From Cerasibacillus terrae (GTDB lineage: Bacteria > Bacillota > Bacilli > Bacillales > Amphibacillaceae): a DNA stretch of 64,000 bases. The notes below the pieces were generated by a model. The model ran no database searches, was not told the DNA's origin, and was given only the letters and a program-made list of their open reading frames with translations. The stretch spans positions 124,001-188,000 of the forward strand of contig NZ_VDUW01000003.1 of the NCBI RefSeq assembly GCF_008039555.1, given 5' to 3'. The position numbers and the translations under genes were made by a program. Every line of letters begins with the position of its first letter. The stretch's first letter is position 1. This document shows, piece after piece, positions 26,490 through 35,132 of this stretch.

Positions 26490-26642
26490 TTAGGAAGATT
26501 TATTTGTGTCTGTGTCATTTTTAATTTTCTCTAATAAAGCAATTATTTGTTCATTTTGTTCAATGATTGTGTTGTTTTGCTTGCGAAATTTCGTAAAATC
26601 AAATAAAAAGACGATTAAAATAAAGACAATAAGTATTCCCAT
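26490..26642 (-). CDS. Small single-TM protein with coiled-coil tail, 50 aa
   Basis: MGILIVFILIVFLFDFTKF forms one TM helix; the rest (NNTIIEQNEQIIALLEKIKN) is a short coiled coil. The ATG has AAGAGGTG 7 nt upstream, which favours this start over an in-frame extension of 17 residues. Such proteins are frequent in Bacillaceae and mostly uncharacterised. Confidence 0.6.
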   Translation of the reverse strand: MGILIVFILIVFLFDFTKFRKQNNTIIEQNEQIIALLEKIKNDTDTNKSS

Positions 26643-26924
26643 GATTTGGCACCTCTTATGGTTTGGATTTATATAAACATACCAGAGATTCAAAGATACC
26701 TCTCTACGAAAATATGTTCATCCTAGCAGATTCTCTTTTCTCATATTTTACCAAAGTGTATTAAAACATACAGCTTTTTATTTAGCTATTAAAGAAAATA
26801 GATTATTGTGATAGGTCTCTAGGACCATTATTTTGGCATCCCATTTTATAATAGAAAGTAATTTGATACAATAAGGGAGTATGTGTGAAATCATAGTTTT
26901 AAATTTTATAAGTAGGTGAATGAA

Positions 26925-28718
26925 GTGAAAGTTAACAGAAATGACCCATGTCCATGTGGAAGTGGGAAAAAATATAAGAAATGTTGTTTGAAAAAGGAAG
27001 AATCTTTACAACTTGTACAGCATCAAAGAGATCAATATTATCAAACACAACAAGTACTTGTAAATCAATTGCATAATTTTATTTTTGAGAAGATTACATA
27101 TAGCGAAAGTATTCAATTACAATCTCAATTTACGAAAAGGACCAATCGTACACTTTCCAAAGATATTGAACAAAGCTTTTTTAGAAATTGGTTATATTAC
27201 TTCTATCGATTTGAAAATGGATTGCGTGGAATAGAGTGGTTTTATAATGAAAACGAAAAACGTCTAACTGATGATGAAAGGGAATTGGCGGAAAGTTGGA
27301 CATTAATACCACCTCGTCTATTACAATTGGTTGATAAAACGAGTGATGTATTTGTGTTTGAAGATATGCTAACAAATGAACAATTTCCAATGTCAAATGA
27401 TAAAGAAAACATGCCACAGTTTAGTCCATGGCTTAGTACATTAAGCATGATTCATAAATTTCAAGGGCAGTTTTTTTTCCAAGGTCTTCGTCCGATTATC
27501 GGACCAGAAACAATGTATGAAGCAATAGAGAAAGTAAAAGAATACCAGTTAGAAACAAAACAAAGTTATGAACAAATATTGATGGAATTCTTTCCAGAAA
27601 TATTAACCATATTACTAAAGGAAAAATCAGAAGATGAAGCGGGAACCCATTTGGAATATACGCTTTCCTATCACGTTGAAAATGAAACAAATGTTAATGA
27701 ACATTTACGAAATCAAGACCAACTGCATATTGATAAGTGGAATGAAAATGAGAAAAAACTTAGTTGGTATGGAAATTGGCGCGCATATACAGATAGTGAA
27801 TTAGAAAAGCCAGTTAAAGTTGTTGATGTGTACGGGACAATTACATTAACGAATAACCAACTCCAAATTCATAGTATGGATAAAGCACGTGTAAATGAAA
27901 TGAAAGACATGTTGCTTGGAATAGAGCAAGAACTAGAGTTCATAGATGAAAAGGAAGAAGAAGTGACAACAGTTGGTTTACGTGTGAAAAATATGGTTGT
28001 CTCCATCGAACAAGATACACCACGTTATTTCGCTCTATATGCACAACAGGAACTGGATCATGAAATAGACGTTCCGGTACCGATGTTTGACCATCTATCT
28101 ATTCGTCAATTAGTGAAGAACGATAGAGAAGATGATGCTCTAACATGGTTGAAACAAGCAGAATATATGATGTATCATACCATTCTACATCAATTTGGAA
28201 TGGTTGAGATTACAGCTGACTTTAACACGGTTCGTAAAGAATTAGGACTTTCTTTATCTCCATTTGTAACAGGTGGGGACAAACGAAAATCAAACTATGA
28301 AGATATCGAACCAGAAAAGACAGAGAGTCAAGTACTAGAAGATGACATTCCATTTTTAGAGGACTTAGGTTTTACACCTCAATCTGCTGATACATTTTAT
28401 GTTACAGACATGCTTCATTTTTACAAAGAAAAAGCAGTAGGAAAGTCTGAATCAACTATCCGAAAGTATCGTAATAGCCTATCAGACTTAAGAGAAATAT
28501 TAGCAGGAAAGTCTGTAATCAGTTGGGAACAATGTAATGTTGATATTTGGAGAGAAGTAATAATGGATGATTACTTTACGTTAAATCCTGATTGTACGAA
28601 GACAGCAAGACGCGACTTTATAAGCACAGTCAAAGCATTTTTGAAATGGTTAGAACAAAAATATGAAGAAACATCTTTTGATGATGTATTGGAATTTGTA
28701 GATGGAATAAAAAATTAA
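26925..28718 (+). CDS. SEC-C zinc-motif protein, 597 aa, with recombinase-like C-terminal helical domain
   Basis: The N-terminus is a SEC-C motif, NDPCPCGSGKKYKKCC (Cys 9, 11, 20, 21), as at the SecA C-terminus. A long central region (about 40-470) has no domain I recognise. The end (TDMLHFYKEKAVGKSESTIR, then a helical KAFLKWLEQKYEET) looks like the SAM-like core-binding domain of tyrosine recombinases, without a catalytic domain. GTG 26925 is preferred (TAGGTG about 7 nt upstream); GTG 26916 is possible. Metal and perhaps ribosome or nucleic-acid binding are inferred. Confidence 0.75.
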   Translation: MKVNRNDPCPCGSGKKYKKCCLKKEESLQLVQHQRDQYYQTQQVLVNQLHNFIFEKITYSESIQLQSQFTKRTNRTLSKDIEQSFFRNWLYYFYRFENGLRGIEWFYNENEKRLTDDERELAESWTLIPPRLLQLVDKTSDVFVFEDMLTNEQFPMSNDKENMPQFSPWLSTLSMIHKFQGQFFFQGLRPIIGPETMYEAIEKVKEYQLETKQSYEQILMEFFPEILTILLKEKSEDEAGTHLEYTLSYHVENETNVNEHLRNQDQLHIDKWNENEKKLSWYGNWRAYTDSELEKPVKVVDVYGTITLTNNQLQIHSMDKARVNEMKDMLLGIEQELEFIDEKEEEVTTVGLRVKNMVVSIEQDTPRYFALYAQQELDHEIDVPVPMFDHLSIRQLVKNDREDDALTWLKQAEYMMYHTILHQFGMVEITADFNTVRKELGLSLSPFVTGGDKRKSNYEDIEPEKTESQVLEDDIPFLEDLGFTPQSADTFYVTDMLHFYKEKAVGKSESTIRKYRNSLSDLREILAGKSVISWEQCNVDIWREVIMDDYFTLNPDCTKTARRDFISTVKAFLKWLEQKYEETSFDDVLEFVDGIKN

Positions 28719-28794
28719 ATGTCTTTGTTGGTGAAACCTTTCTAACACAATGACCGTATACCTAGTAAGCATGTTTTTCTAGGAGAGGTTATCT

Positions 28795-29082
28795 TTGGGA
28801 ATTGCAGGAATTTTATTAGATATATTCAATCTATTTGTTTACTTGCCGTTTTTAAAAGTCGATGAAGAAGAAATTGGAAAGAATATAAGACACTTAAAGA
28901 AACAAGATTGGTTTCAAAACTATTTACAACACGAGGAATTTAGAAACATCATTATTCATGATAAAGACGTTCGCCAGTTGATTGGAAAATTCAATGAAAA
29001 GAAATTGCGTCTTCCTGCATATCAATTGAAGTGCCAAAGAAAACTACGAAATATGATCATTAAAAAATTAGAGGAAGTCTGA
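28795..29082 (+). CDS. Conserved-looking hypothetical protein, 95 aa
   Basis: TTG start with AGGAGAGG 6 nt upstream. One N-terminal hydrophobic segment (GIAGILLDIFNLFVYLPFL) is followed by a basic helical part ending RKLRNMIIKKLEEV. It lies 77 bp behind the SEC-C gene and shares its terminator, so the two may be co-transcribed. Family unknown. Confidence 0.6.
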   Translation: MGIAGILLDIFNLFVYLPFLKVDEEEIGKNIRHLKKQDWFQNYLQHEEFRNIIIHDKDVRQLIGKFNEKKLRLPAYQLKCQRKLRNMIIKKLEEV

Positions 29083-29088
29083 ATGGAA

Positions 29089-29121
29089 AGCCACCCCAGA
29101 AGTATCTTGGGTGGCTTTTTG
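29089..29121 (+). terminator. Terminator of the SEC-C/small protein unit
   Basis: AAAGCCACCC and GGGTGGCTTTTT form a 10-bp stem with a T run. Confidence 0.92.
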
Positions 29122-29128
29122 GTGCGCC

Positions 29129-29208
29129 CAAATCCCGATAAATCGCTGAAAATTCCAATATCAGCGTTCAAATCCTGATAAATCCGCGGAAACCCCGATA
29201 TCTGAAGT
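29129..29208. repeat. 40-bp tandem duplication
   Basis: Two units begin CAAATCC(C/T)GATAAATC at 29129 and 29169, exactly 40 bp apart, each with an internal AATATC/GATATC-type half. Divergence between units is moderate. Confidence 0.75.
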
Positions 29209-29299
29209 ACAAGGATTAACACAGTCACCAATTCACATTCTGAACTTGAAAGAAGTATATATGGAATAGAGTTTCATTAATCATGTGTTTTATCTTTAA

Positions 29300-29358
29300 G
29301 GCAATCCTAATACTCCTATCTCTTTAGGTAGGAGTTACATGTTGCCATACTTCGAACT
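29300..29358 (+). repeat. Two-hairpin dispersed repeat, copy E (first hairpin only)
   Basis: GGCAA and TTGCC enclose ACTCCTATC/GGTAGGAGT, followed by ACTTCGAACTAAA. This is the first hairpin and linker of the dispersed element with strongly changed but still paired arms. Confidence 0.65.
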
Positions 29359-29668
29359 AAAATGAATCGCAAACCATATGAAAAAATAGATATGGGGATA
29401 CATCATCGATTATATTACTATAAATTGTGTTTTCCGTTATTTCAATCACACTGTCACTATATTCTCCAATAACTAGTAATGATTAAATAATCCCATTTAC
29501 AACGTTTTTTTTGCATCAGCAACTTGAGTTGTCATGGGGCTTTCAGAAATGCGTGAAAACAGGAGAGGATATGCCTACGCTTTATTCTTTGTATTCGATT
29601 TAATATATTGGTATTAATTATCTTCATACCCTAACTTTCAAATTACGAATTAAAATGCAATATTTATA
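29359..29668. other. Gene-free stretch upstream of the HTH gene
   Basis: No supported gene. The only recurrent feature I see is AT-rich sequence leading into the HTH promoter. Confidence 0.4.
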
Positions 29669-29735
29669 TTGCACTTTTTTGGTACCTAATGTAATATATA
29701 ATTAACATTAGGTAATATATAATTAACATTAGGTA
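29669..29735 (+). promoter_or_regulatory. Promoter and operator repeats of the HTH gene
   Basis: -35 TTGCAC (29669-29674), 17-nt spacer, -10 TAATAT (29692-29697). TACCTAATGT (29683-29692) and two copies of ACATTAGGTA (29705 and 29726, 21 bp apart) form inverted and direct repeats over the -10, a typical self-operator layout. Confidence 0.75.
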
Positions 29736-29769
29736 ATATATATGTGTCATTTAATTAGTGGGTGATATT

Positions 29770-29961
29770 TTGGTAAATAAAATAAAAGTCGCAAGAGCAG
29801 AAAGAGGTTTAACACAAGAACAACTTGCAGCAAGGGTAAAAGTGACAAGACAGACGATTGGATTAATTGAAAAAGGGAAGTATAATCCAAGTTTGCAACT
29901 ATGTCTTTCCCTAGCAAAGGAATTAGGAAAAACATTAGATGATTTATTTTGGGAGGAATGA
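29770..29961 (+). CDS. HTH (Cro/CI, YozG-like) transcriptional regulator
   Basis: 63 residues made of a single helix-turn-helix: LTQEQLAARVKVTRQTIGLIE is the classical HTH_3 pattern, followed by NPSLQLCLSLAKELGKTLDDLFW. A TTG start is used, behind GGGTGATATT; a GTG four codons earlier is an alternative. It precedes a membrane protein gene by 5 nt, the usual two-gene unit. The repeats over its promoter suggest it represses itself. Confidence 0.88.
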   Translation: MVNKIKVARAERGLTQEQLAARVKVTRQTIGLIEKGKYNPSLQLCLSLAKELGKTLDDLFWEE

Positions 29962-29966
29962 TAGGG

Positions 29967-30440
29967 ATGAAATCTTTTTTAAATGTATTTTTACCAGATG
30001 ATGAATATAAACGGACGCGGATCCTGTATTTTATGGCAGAAGGAACATTTATCAGTGTAACTCTATTGATTTTGTTTGCATTTATTAATAATACCTGGTT
30101 GCAATTGGAAATTGGTGATTTTAGTTTTTTTGCTTTTATAATTGCCATTTCAAATGTTCTATATATATTTATCCGCTATATATTGTCTGGAATTGAATAT
30201 TCGGATGTTGTTACTGAAAAAAGATATAAGAGAGAGGTTAGGAGTATCGGTCGAAATGGATTGATATTTGGTGCAACATTTCTCTTGGTGTTAGGAATTT
30301 CATCGGGAATACCTTCAAATTTAGAAGAGATTTTAGATATTGTAGGTCCTGCTATATTAGGAACAATCTTCTATTTTCTTATTAGCTATATTTCATTAAA
30401 ACGTTCCTATAAGAAAAACAAGGATTTATTAGATGATTGA
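29967..30440 (+). CDS. Four-TM membrane protein, DUF3278-like partner of the HTH regulator
   Basis: 157 residues: a short polar start (MKSFLNVFLPDDEYKRTRIL), TM helices at about 17-38, 45-65, 92-112 and 120-142, and a lysine-rich end. The arrangement (short HTH gene, then a membrane protein of this type) is that of DUF3278-like pairs in Firmicutes. ATG 29967 is 10 nt behind GGGAGG. Function unknown. Confidence 0.65.
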   Translation: MKSFLNVFLPDDEYKRTRILYFMAEGTFISVTLLILFAFINNTWLQLEIGDFSFFAFIIAISNVLYIFIRYILSGIEYSDVVTEKRYKREVRSIGRNGLIFGATFLLVLGISSGIPSNLEEILDIVGPAILGTIFYFLISYISLKRSYKKNKDLLDD

Positions 30441-30628
30441 ATTTTTATAAAACGGATGTGCTTGCACAAATTCAGCTAATACGAAATATAATAGAATGAA
30501 ACAATAAAAAACTAGGTTGCAGGAAGAACTAGGACCCAATTATCAAATTCAGTTCGTACTAGCAATAGTTACGGAATTGTATCATTTCTAACATGAAGGG
30601 GATTTACCCAAAATGTATTTTTATTAAA

Positions 30629-30662
30629 AAAGCAGTGGGATTGTTACTTCCTACTGCTTTTT
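30629..30662. terminator. Bidirectional terminator
   Basis: AAAAAGCAGTGGGA and TTCCTACTGCTTTTTT pair across a 7-nt loop; T runs on both strands serve the HTH unit and the Crp/Fnr gene. Confidence 0.88.
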
Positions 30663-30673
30663 TACCAATGTAG

Positions 30674-31372
30674 CTAATATATAATTTCCTCATGCAATTT
30701 TGGAAAGTCAATGACAATATGGCCATCTTTATCATTTAAAACCATTTTATTCTTTCTTAAATTAGATAAAGTTCTACTTACGGATTCACGGCTTGATCCA
30801 ATCATATTTGCAAGTTCTTGATTTGTAAAGGGAGTAGTAAGTACAATTTTTCCTCCATCAAGTTTCTCTCCATGAGATTGTGTGAGGCGAAGCAATAATT
30901 TTATAATTTGCTCTCGTGTATCGTTCATAATTTTCTCCCCGAGACGTGTCTGTAAGTCGGCAATTAATACACTTAAAACTTGTAGAAGTTTCATACATAT
31001 ATCGGGCTGTGTAATTAATAATTTTCTAAAATCTTCAATAGGGATATAAGCAAGCATTGTTTCTTCATAAACAACAGCATGTGCTGGGTAATTTGCATCT
31101 TTATTGAAAAAACCTTGATGTGGGAACATATCTCCAGCTTTCAGTATATTCATAATTTGTTCTTTTCCATTAAAATCTGTTTTATAAATTTTGACCTTTC
31201 CCCAGTTGATAAAATATATGTTTGTCATTGGGTCATCTTGAAAGAAAACGTGCGTCCCCTTTGGCTGTGTACGATATTTAGTCAATTCTATAATTGGTTC
31301 CATTTCTATATCAGATAAGTCCTTAAAAATGTCAAATTTACGTAACAATCCTTCGACCATTTGCTTATTCAT
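30674..31372 (-). CDS. Crp/Fnr-family regulator, first of two in the NO/anaerobic island
   Basis: 232 residues: a cyclic-nucleotide-binding-like beta barrel (about 15-120), a long dimer helix, and a winged HTH with FTNQELANMIGSSRESVSRTL. The recognition helix has R-E-x-x-S-R, matching readers of TGTGA-type half sites. Only one Cys (PDICMK) is present, so it lacks the Fe-S cluster of Fnr and is more like DNR/NnrR or ArcR regulators. It stands divergent to the radical SAM gene, and five TGTGA-N6-TCACA-like promoters surround it. It is the best candidate regulator of the island. Confidence 0.88.
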   Translation of the reverse strand: MNKQMVEGLLRKFDIFKDLSDIEMEPIIELTKYRTQPKGTHVFFQDDPMTNIYFINWGKVKIYKTDFNGKEQIMNILKAGDMFPHQGFFNKDANYPAHAVVYEETMLAYIPIEDFRKLLITQPDICMKLLQVLSVLIADLQTRLGEKIMNDTREQIIKLLLRLTQSHGEKLDGGKIVLTTPFTNQELANMIGSSRESVSRTLSNLRKNKMVLNDKDGHIVIDFPKLHEEIIY

Positions 31373-31423
31373 AAGAAAACCCCTCTTCTTTCATTTTACA
31401 TCAGCACGATATGAGTCATTTAT

Positions 31424-31538
31424 TTTTGCGGCGTAACTTATCCCGCCCCCTCTAGGATAAGTTACGTCAAGCTTCGAAAAAAGTGCGACTAAGGTTCAAG
31501 TGGAGTAAAAACTTTATCTGAACTTTAGTCTTCTTTAT
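31424..31538 (+). repeat. Two-hairpin dispersed repeat, copy C (best preserved)
   Basis: Hairpin 1: GGCGTAACTTATCC (31430-31443) pairs with GGATAAGTTACGTC (31455-31468), 14 bp with one G-U. Linker GCTTCGAA. Hairpin 2: GGTTCAAGTGGAGT (31493) pairs with ACTTTATCTGAACT, ends AGTCTTCTTTAT. Confidence 0.85.
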
Positions 31539-31603
31539 AAATTCGGAATGATGATATATTGCTACCATTATCATACCACTTTATGAGCAAACTTTAATAA
31601 CGA

Positions 31604-31646
31604 AGTGATAAAAGTCACTGATATTTTAAAATTACTCCACTAAAAT
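31604..31646 (+). promoter_or_regulatory. Crp/Fnr-type promoter of the radical SAM gene
   Basis: AGTGA-TAAAAG-TCACT (31604-31619), then 21 nt, then -10 TAAAAT (31641-31646). The spacing puts the box centre at about -41.5, a class II activated promoter. Confidence 0.85.
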
Positions 31647-31680
31647 GAAATTATGGCTAAAAAAAAGTGGAGGGACTATC

Positions 31681-32820
31681 GTGTTTAATCGTGATTATAA
31701 CCAAAATCCATTTATTGTAATATGGGAATTAACGAGAGCATGTCAATTGAAATGTTTACATTGTCGAGCAGAGGCTCAATATCATCGGCATCCATTAGAA
31801 TTAGACTTTGAAGAAGGAAAAGCATTAATCGATGATATTTATGAAATGGATAATCCGATGCTCGTTTTCACAGGTGGGGATCCACTTGAGAGACCTGATG
31901 TATTTGATATTGCAAAATATGCTATTGATAAAGGTGTAAGAGTTTCTATGACTCCTTCTGCTACACCAAATGTAACGAAAGAGGCAATGCAAAAAGCAAA
32001 AGATATCGGTTTAGCAAGATGGGCTTTTAGTATTGATGGTCATAATGCGGAAATTCATGATCATTTCCGTGGAACTACTGGTTCGTTTGATTTAACGATG
32101 CGGGCAATTAAATATTTACATGAATTAGAAATGCCATTACAAATTAACACTGTAATTTCAAAGTATAATTACGAATATCTAGACGAAATGGCAGAGATGG
32201 TAGAAAATTTAGATTGCGTATTATGGAGTGTCTTCTTCCTTGTTCCAACTGGAAGGGGAAAATTAGATGACATGATTTCACCTGCAGAACATGAACGAGT
32301 TCTACGCTGGCTGTATCAGTTATCCAAACGTGTTCCATTCGATATTAAAACAACAGCAGCGCAGCATTATCGCCGTGTTGTTATTCAAAGTAAAATGAGA
32401 GAGGACAAGGCGCTTAGTGATAAGAATCATATTTTTTATGAGGATGCTTTAATGCATGGAAAGACAGGGCAAATTGATGGTTTAGGTCGTGCACCTAAAG
32501 GGGTCAATGATGGAAATGGATTTGTCTTTATTTCTCATACCGGGGATGTTTATCCGAGTGGTTTGTTACCAATTAAGGCGGGGAATGTTCGTCAAACCCC
32601 ATTAGCTGAAATTTACCGTGAATCAGAAGTATTTAAAAACTTACGGAATCCTGATAAATATAAAGGAAAATGCGGAATTTGTGAATTTCGCCATGTATGT
32701 GGTGGTTCACGCTCCAGAGCATACAATGTCACAGGAGATTACATGGAAAGTGAACCATACTGTGTCTATATTCCGAAAGCAATGCGTGAACAGCAAAAAG
32801 CAGCAAGAAAGTCCATTTAA
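31681..32820 (+). CDS. Radical SAM/SPASM protein (TIGR04053-like)
   Basis: 379 residues. The radical SAM triad is CQLKCLHC (CxxxCxxC) near residue 22, followed by FTGGDPLERPD. The C-terminal SPASM part has CGICEFRHVCGG and a later Cys before the end, for auxiliary Fe-S clusters. The general plan is that of heme-d1/AhbD-like and TIGR04053 enzymes, which modify tetrapyrroles or peptides. The GTG start has GGAGGG 6 nt upstream; a longer TTG frame is less likely. Its Crp/Fnr-type promoter makes it part of the anaerobic island. The substrate is not readable. Confidence 0.85.
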   Translation: MFNRDYNQNPFIVIWELTRACQLKCLHCRAEAQYHRHPLELDFEEGKALIDDIYEMDNPMLVFTGGDPLERPDVFDIAKYAIDKGVRVSMTPSATPNVTKEAMQKAKDIGLARWAFSIDGHNAEIHDHFRGTTGSFDLTMRAIKYLHELEMPLQINTVISKYNYEYLDEMAEMVENLDCVLWSVFFLVPTGRGKLDDMISPAEHERVLRWLYQLSKRVPFDIKTTAAQHYRRVVIQSKMREDKALSDKNHIFYEDALMHGKTGQIDGLGRAPKGVNDGNGFVFISHTGDVYPSGLLPIKAGNVRQTPLAEIYRESEVFKNLRNPDKYKGKCGICEFRHVCGGSRSRAYNVTGDYMESEPYCVYIPKAMREQQKAARKSI

Positions 32821-32833
32821 AATAAAATTATCC

Positions 32834-32876
32834 ATAAAAAAAGCCGTTCCTGATAAAAACAGAAACGACTTTTTTT
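32834..32876. terminator. Bidirectional terminator between convergent genes
   Basis: AAAAAAAGCCGTTCCTG pairs with CAGAAACGACTTTTTTT; T runs on both strands. Confidence 0.85.
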
Positions 32877-32883
32877 AATGGAA

Positions 32884-33183
32884 TCAACCGAAATGTAGTT
32901 TCTCTTTCGCACGTTCACTCATTTTATCTGGGCTCCAAGCTGGTTCCCATACTAAATCTACTGTGACATCATCGATTCCTTTCAGTTGGTTGACTCTGAA
33001 TTTGACACCATTTGTAATACTGTCATGTAATGGACATCCCGGTGTGGTTAGTGTCATCGTTATTTTTGCATGATTACCTTCGACTTGTACATCATAAATT
33101 AACCCAAGATCCACAATATTAATCCCTAATTCGGGATCAATTACTTCAAATAATGCTGCTTTTACACTTCCAAGAAGAGACAT
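32884..33183 (-). CDS. DUF59/MIP18-family metal-sulfur cluster protein
   Basis: 99 residues with the family core DPELGINIVDLGLIYDV, then TLTTPGCPLHDSI with the conserved Cys of SufT/PaaD-like Fe-S maturation factors, and the end VDLVWEPAWSPDKMSE. It is last in the minus-strand operon starting at 34926. Its likely task is Fe-S or metal-centre assembly for the respiratory proteins nearby. RBS GGAAAGGAGT lies before the ATG. Confidence 0.88.
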   Translation of the reverse strand: MSLLGSVKAALFEVIDPELGINIVDLGLIYDVQVEGNHAKITMTLTTPGCPLHDSITNGVKFRVNQLKGIDDVTVDLVWEPAWSPDKMSERAKEKLHFG

Positions 33184-33211
33184 GTGAAAACTCCTTTCCT
33201 CGAATTAATGT

Positions 33212-34471
33212 TTAGATAAAGAATATTTTTAAGACGGATATAGCATATAAAACAGATGTAATGGTGAGTAATCCTTGAAATAGAAAGACTACTATGCCAA
33301 TGCTATATAAACCACCTATGGTTAATCCAATAATACTGATGATAAATAGTGTGAAAAGAATAACACTTGCTTTCTCATTAATCATTTCTTTTAATGTGGG
33401 TACTTTCTCTTTTCCAATTCTCTCTGAATATTTATATGTCCACCATAAAAATGGGATAATTTTATATAAATAACCTAAGATACTTGCTATGACCCACCCC
33501 ATAATATAGAAGAAAACAACCCAACTCCACACTGTTGGACTCTTCACTTGTGCAATGCTTAGAATTGCTGCTATAAGATGAACGAAAAATCCAATCCCAA
33601 TGGCAAATACAGCAAATGCAAAGGGTTTATCTAATTTTCTACGTAATCGTTTTGTTAGGATTTCACGAACATCTAGTCCAAAGAAGGTAAACCCGCCACA
33701 TAATAAAATCCATCCAACAGTTTGAATAGAGTGAGTCTCTAACCAATACGACCCAATCAATAAAACAAGCCCAATAACATATGTTAGAAAGGCGGGTTTT
33801 GCCCATTTCATGGAAAATCCATGGGATAGACTAAACATCGGGACTAATTTATAAGAGAAACCGAAGATTAGTAAAGTAAACCATCCCGCAACACCTAAAG
33901 TAATATGTGTAAAAAGCATCGGATCCTGACTGACAAAAGGTGTAAAAGAAAAATTCCATGCTAAAGTAAATCCAGCAATGATTGCAAGAAAAAGTGCACT
34001 CAATGCACCTATTACAAAATAGGACATGACATTTTTCTTTGATTGGGCTTGTAATGTTTTTAACATCTGGAACAAAAACATGAGAATACCAATAATTGCA
34101 ATGGCCCCACCATAAATAGCATATGAAGCATGAACTCCTAGTAGGATTGCAAATGATGTGATTCCCAGAGCTGTAACGATAAATTGAACAGCTCCAAACT
34201 TTTCATTCCAAATAGGTGTTAGAAAAGCAACTGGTACTAATTGATACATCGCACCCATAGCAATCATGACAGCGAATCCTAATAGTAGGAAGTGGGAACC
34301 AGACCAAATCGGTGGAACTCGGAATTGGCCATTAGCGATAAAGTCATGACCAAAAAATAGGGTTGATTGGGCGACGACAAATGCTATGATTCCAAATATG
34401 ATAAAAGATAACGGAAGTTTTATATTTGTTTCAGATTTCATCGTCATTCCTGGCATCATTTTACTCACCAT
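33212..34471 (-). CDS. Twelve-TM membrane protein, heme-copper-oxidase/NnrS-like
   Basis: 419 residues, about 12 TM helices, strongly hydrophobic. Two similar His-bearing motifs recur: SGSHFLLLGFAVMIAMGAMYQLVPV and FTHITLGVAGWFTLLIFGFSYKLVP (each longer than shown helices; key His in SGSH and FTH). This internal likeness and the His spacing recall heme-binding helices of oxidase subunit I-like and NnrS-type proteins tied to NO metabolism. Quoted motif ends are LVPV and KLVP. No CuB-like HH pair is seen. The ATG at 34471 overlaps the preceding gene by 11 nt; an ATG at 34459 behind GGTGAG is an alternative. Confidence 0.65.
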   Translation of the reverse strand: MVSKMMPGMTMKSETNIKLPLSFIIFGIIAFVVAQSTLFFGHDFIANGQFRVPPIWSGSHFLLLGFAVMIAMGAMYQLVPVAFLTPIWNEKFGAVQFIVTALGITSFAILLGVHASYAIYGGAIAIIGILMFLFQMLKTLQAQSKKNVMSYFVIGALSALFLAIIAGFTLAWNFSFTPFVSQDPMLFTHITLGVAGWFTLLIFGFSYKLVPMFSLSHGFSMKWAKPAFLTYVIGLVLLIGSYWLETHSIQTVGWILLCGGFTFFGLDVREILTKRLRRKLDKPFAFAVFAIGIGFFVHLIAAILSIAQVKSPTVWSWVVFFYIMGWVIASILGYLYKIIPFLWWTYKYSERIGKEKVPTLKEMINEKASVILFTLFIISIIGLTIGGLYSIGIVVFLFQGLLTITSVLYAISVLKIFFI

Positions 34472-34679
34472 TCTTTGTTATGGTAATTTTATAACTTCCA
34501 TCTTCTAATGGTTCCGTTTCATGCAAGTATCCTCGCTCGTCTAATTCCTCGTATAAAAACATTGGACGCCGATCATTAATAATGGCCATTGTATCTCCGT
34601 TTTCCATTTTCTCTAATGTTTTTAATGTACGCATCATTGGTGCAGGTGGCTCTAAACCACGATTATCAATTGTCTTCAT
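34461..34679 (-). CDS. DUF2249/TusA-like small protein, 72 aa
   Basis: MKTIDNRGLEPPAPMMRTL followed by NDRRPMFLYEELDERGY is the DUF2249 pattern, a compact TusA-like fold. The NRGLEPP turn replaces the Cys-Pro of TusA, so sulfur transfer is not expected. Second gene of the minus-strand operon; 1 bp separates it from the gene before. These proteins recur next to NO-related genes. Confidence 0.82.
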   Translation of the reverse strand: MKTIDNRGLEPPAPMMRTLKTLEKMENGDTMAIINDRRPMFLYEELDERGYLHETEPLEDGSYKITITKNGE

Positions 34680-34680
34680 T

Positions 34681-34926
34681 TTATTTACTCTCCTTTTTTC
34701 GATAAATGACTTTCCAATGCTTTCGTTCTATCTTCTCTGATTCATGTGTGAACCCTTTTCTTTTTAAAACGGCATGTAAAGGAATAGGATTAAATGGAGC
34801 ATGTAGAATAAAAGCTTGCCCCACCTCTAATTGCTTCACGGCTCCCATGATTTTGTCGAACGGTTCCTTTTTTAAACGAAGATCTTCTCGGACATCTAAT
34901 TCTAGAATGTTTTCATTCTTATTCAT
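34681..34926 (-). CDS. DUF2249-domain protein, 81 aa
   Basis: LELDVREDLRLKKEPFDKIM and ILHAPFNPIPLHAVLKRKGF are the DUF2249 landmarks. It is first in the operon DUF2249, DUF2249, 12-TM protein, DUF59, and lies 69 bp from a Crp/Fnr-type box. No catalytic residue is evident. RBS GGGGTGATGA before the ATG. Confidence 0.84.
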   Translation of the reverse strand: MNKNENILELDVREDLRLKKEPFDKIMGAVKQLEVGQAFILHAPFNPIPLHAVLKRKGFTHESEKIERKHWKVIYRKKESK

Positions 34927-34967
34927 TTCATCACCCCGGTATGAATTTAATGGAACTACTATTCTCT

Positions 34968-35010
34968 ATGATAATCATTTTCAATTACTAATGTTGTGAT
35001 GCAAATCACT
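34968..35010 (-). promoter_or_regulatory. Crp/Fnr-type promoter of the DUF2249 operon (minus strand)
   Basis: TGTGA-TGCAAA-TCACT (34995-35010, plus-strand reading), then 21 nt towards the gene, then -10 TATCAT (34973-34968). Confidence 0.8.
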
Positions 35011-35132
35011 AATCGAGATAGTCTAATTCTTTCCTATATAATATGTTGTTAATGCTGTCGCCGTTTAAATAGAAATTAGCTGTAATATCTTGATAATAAT
35101 AGTTAAAATGATGTACAAAATCACAAATATAA

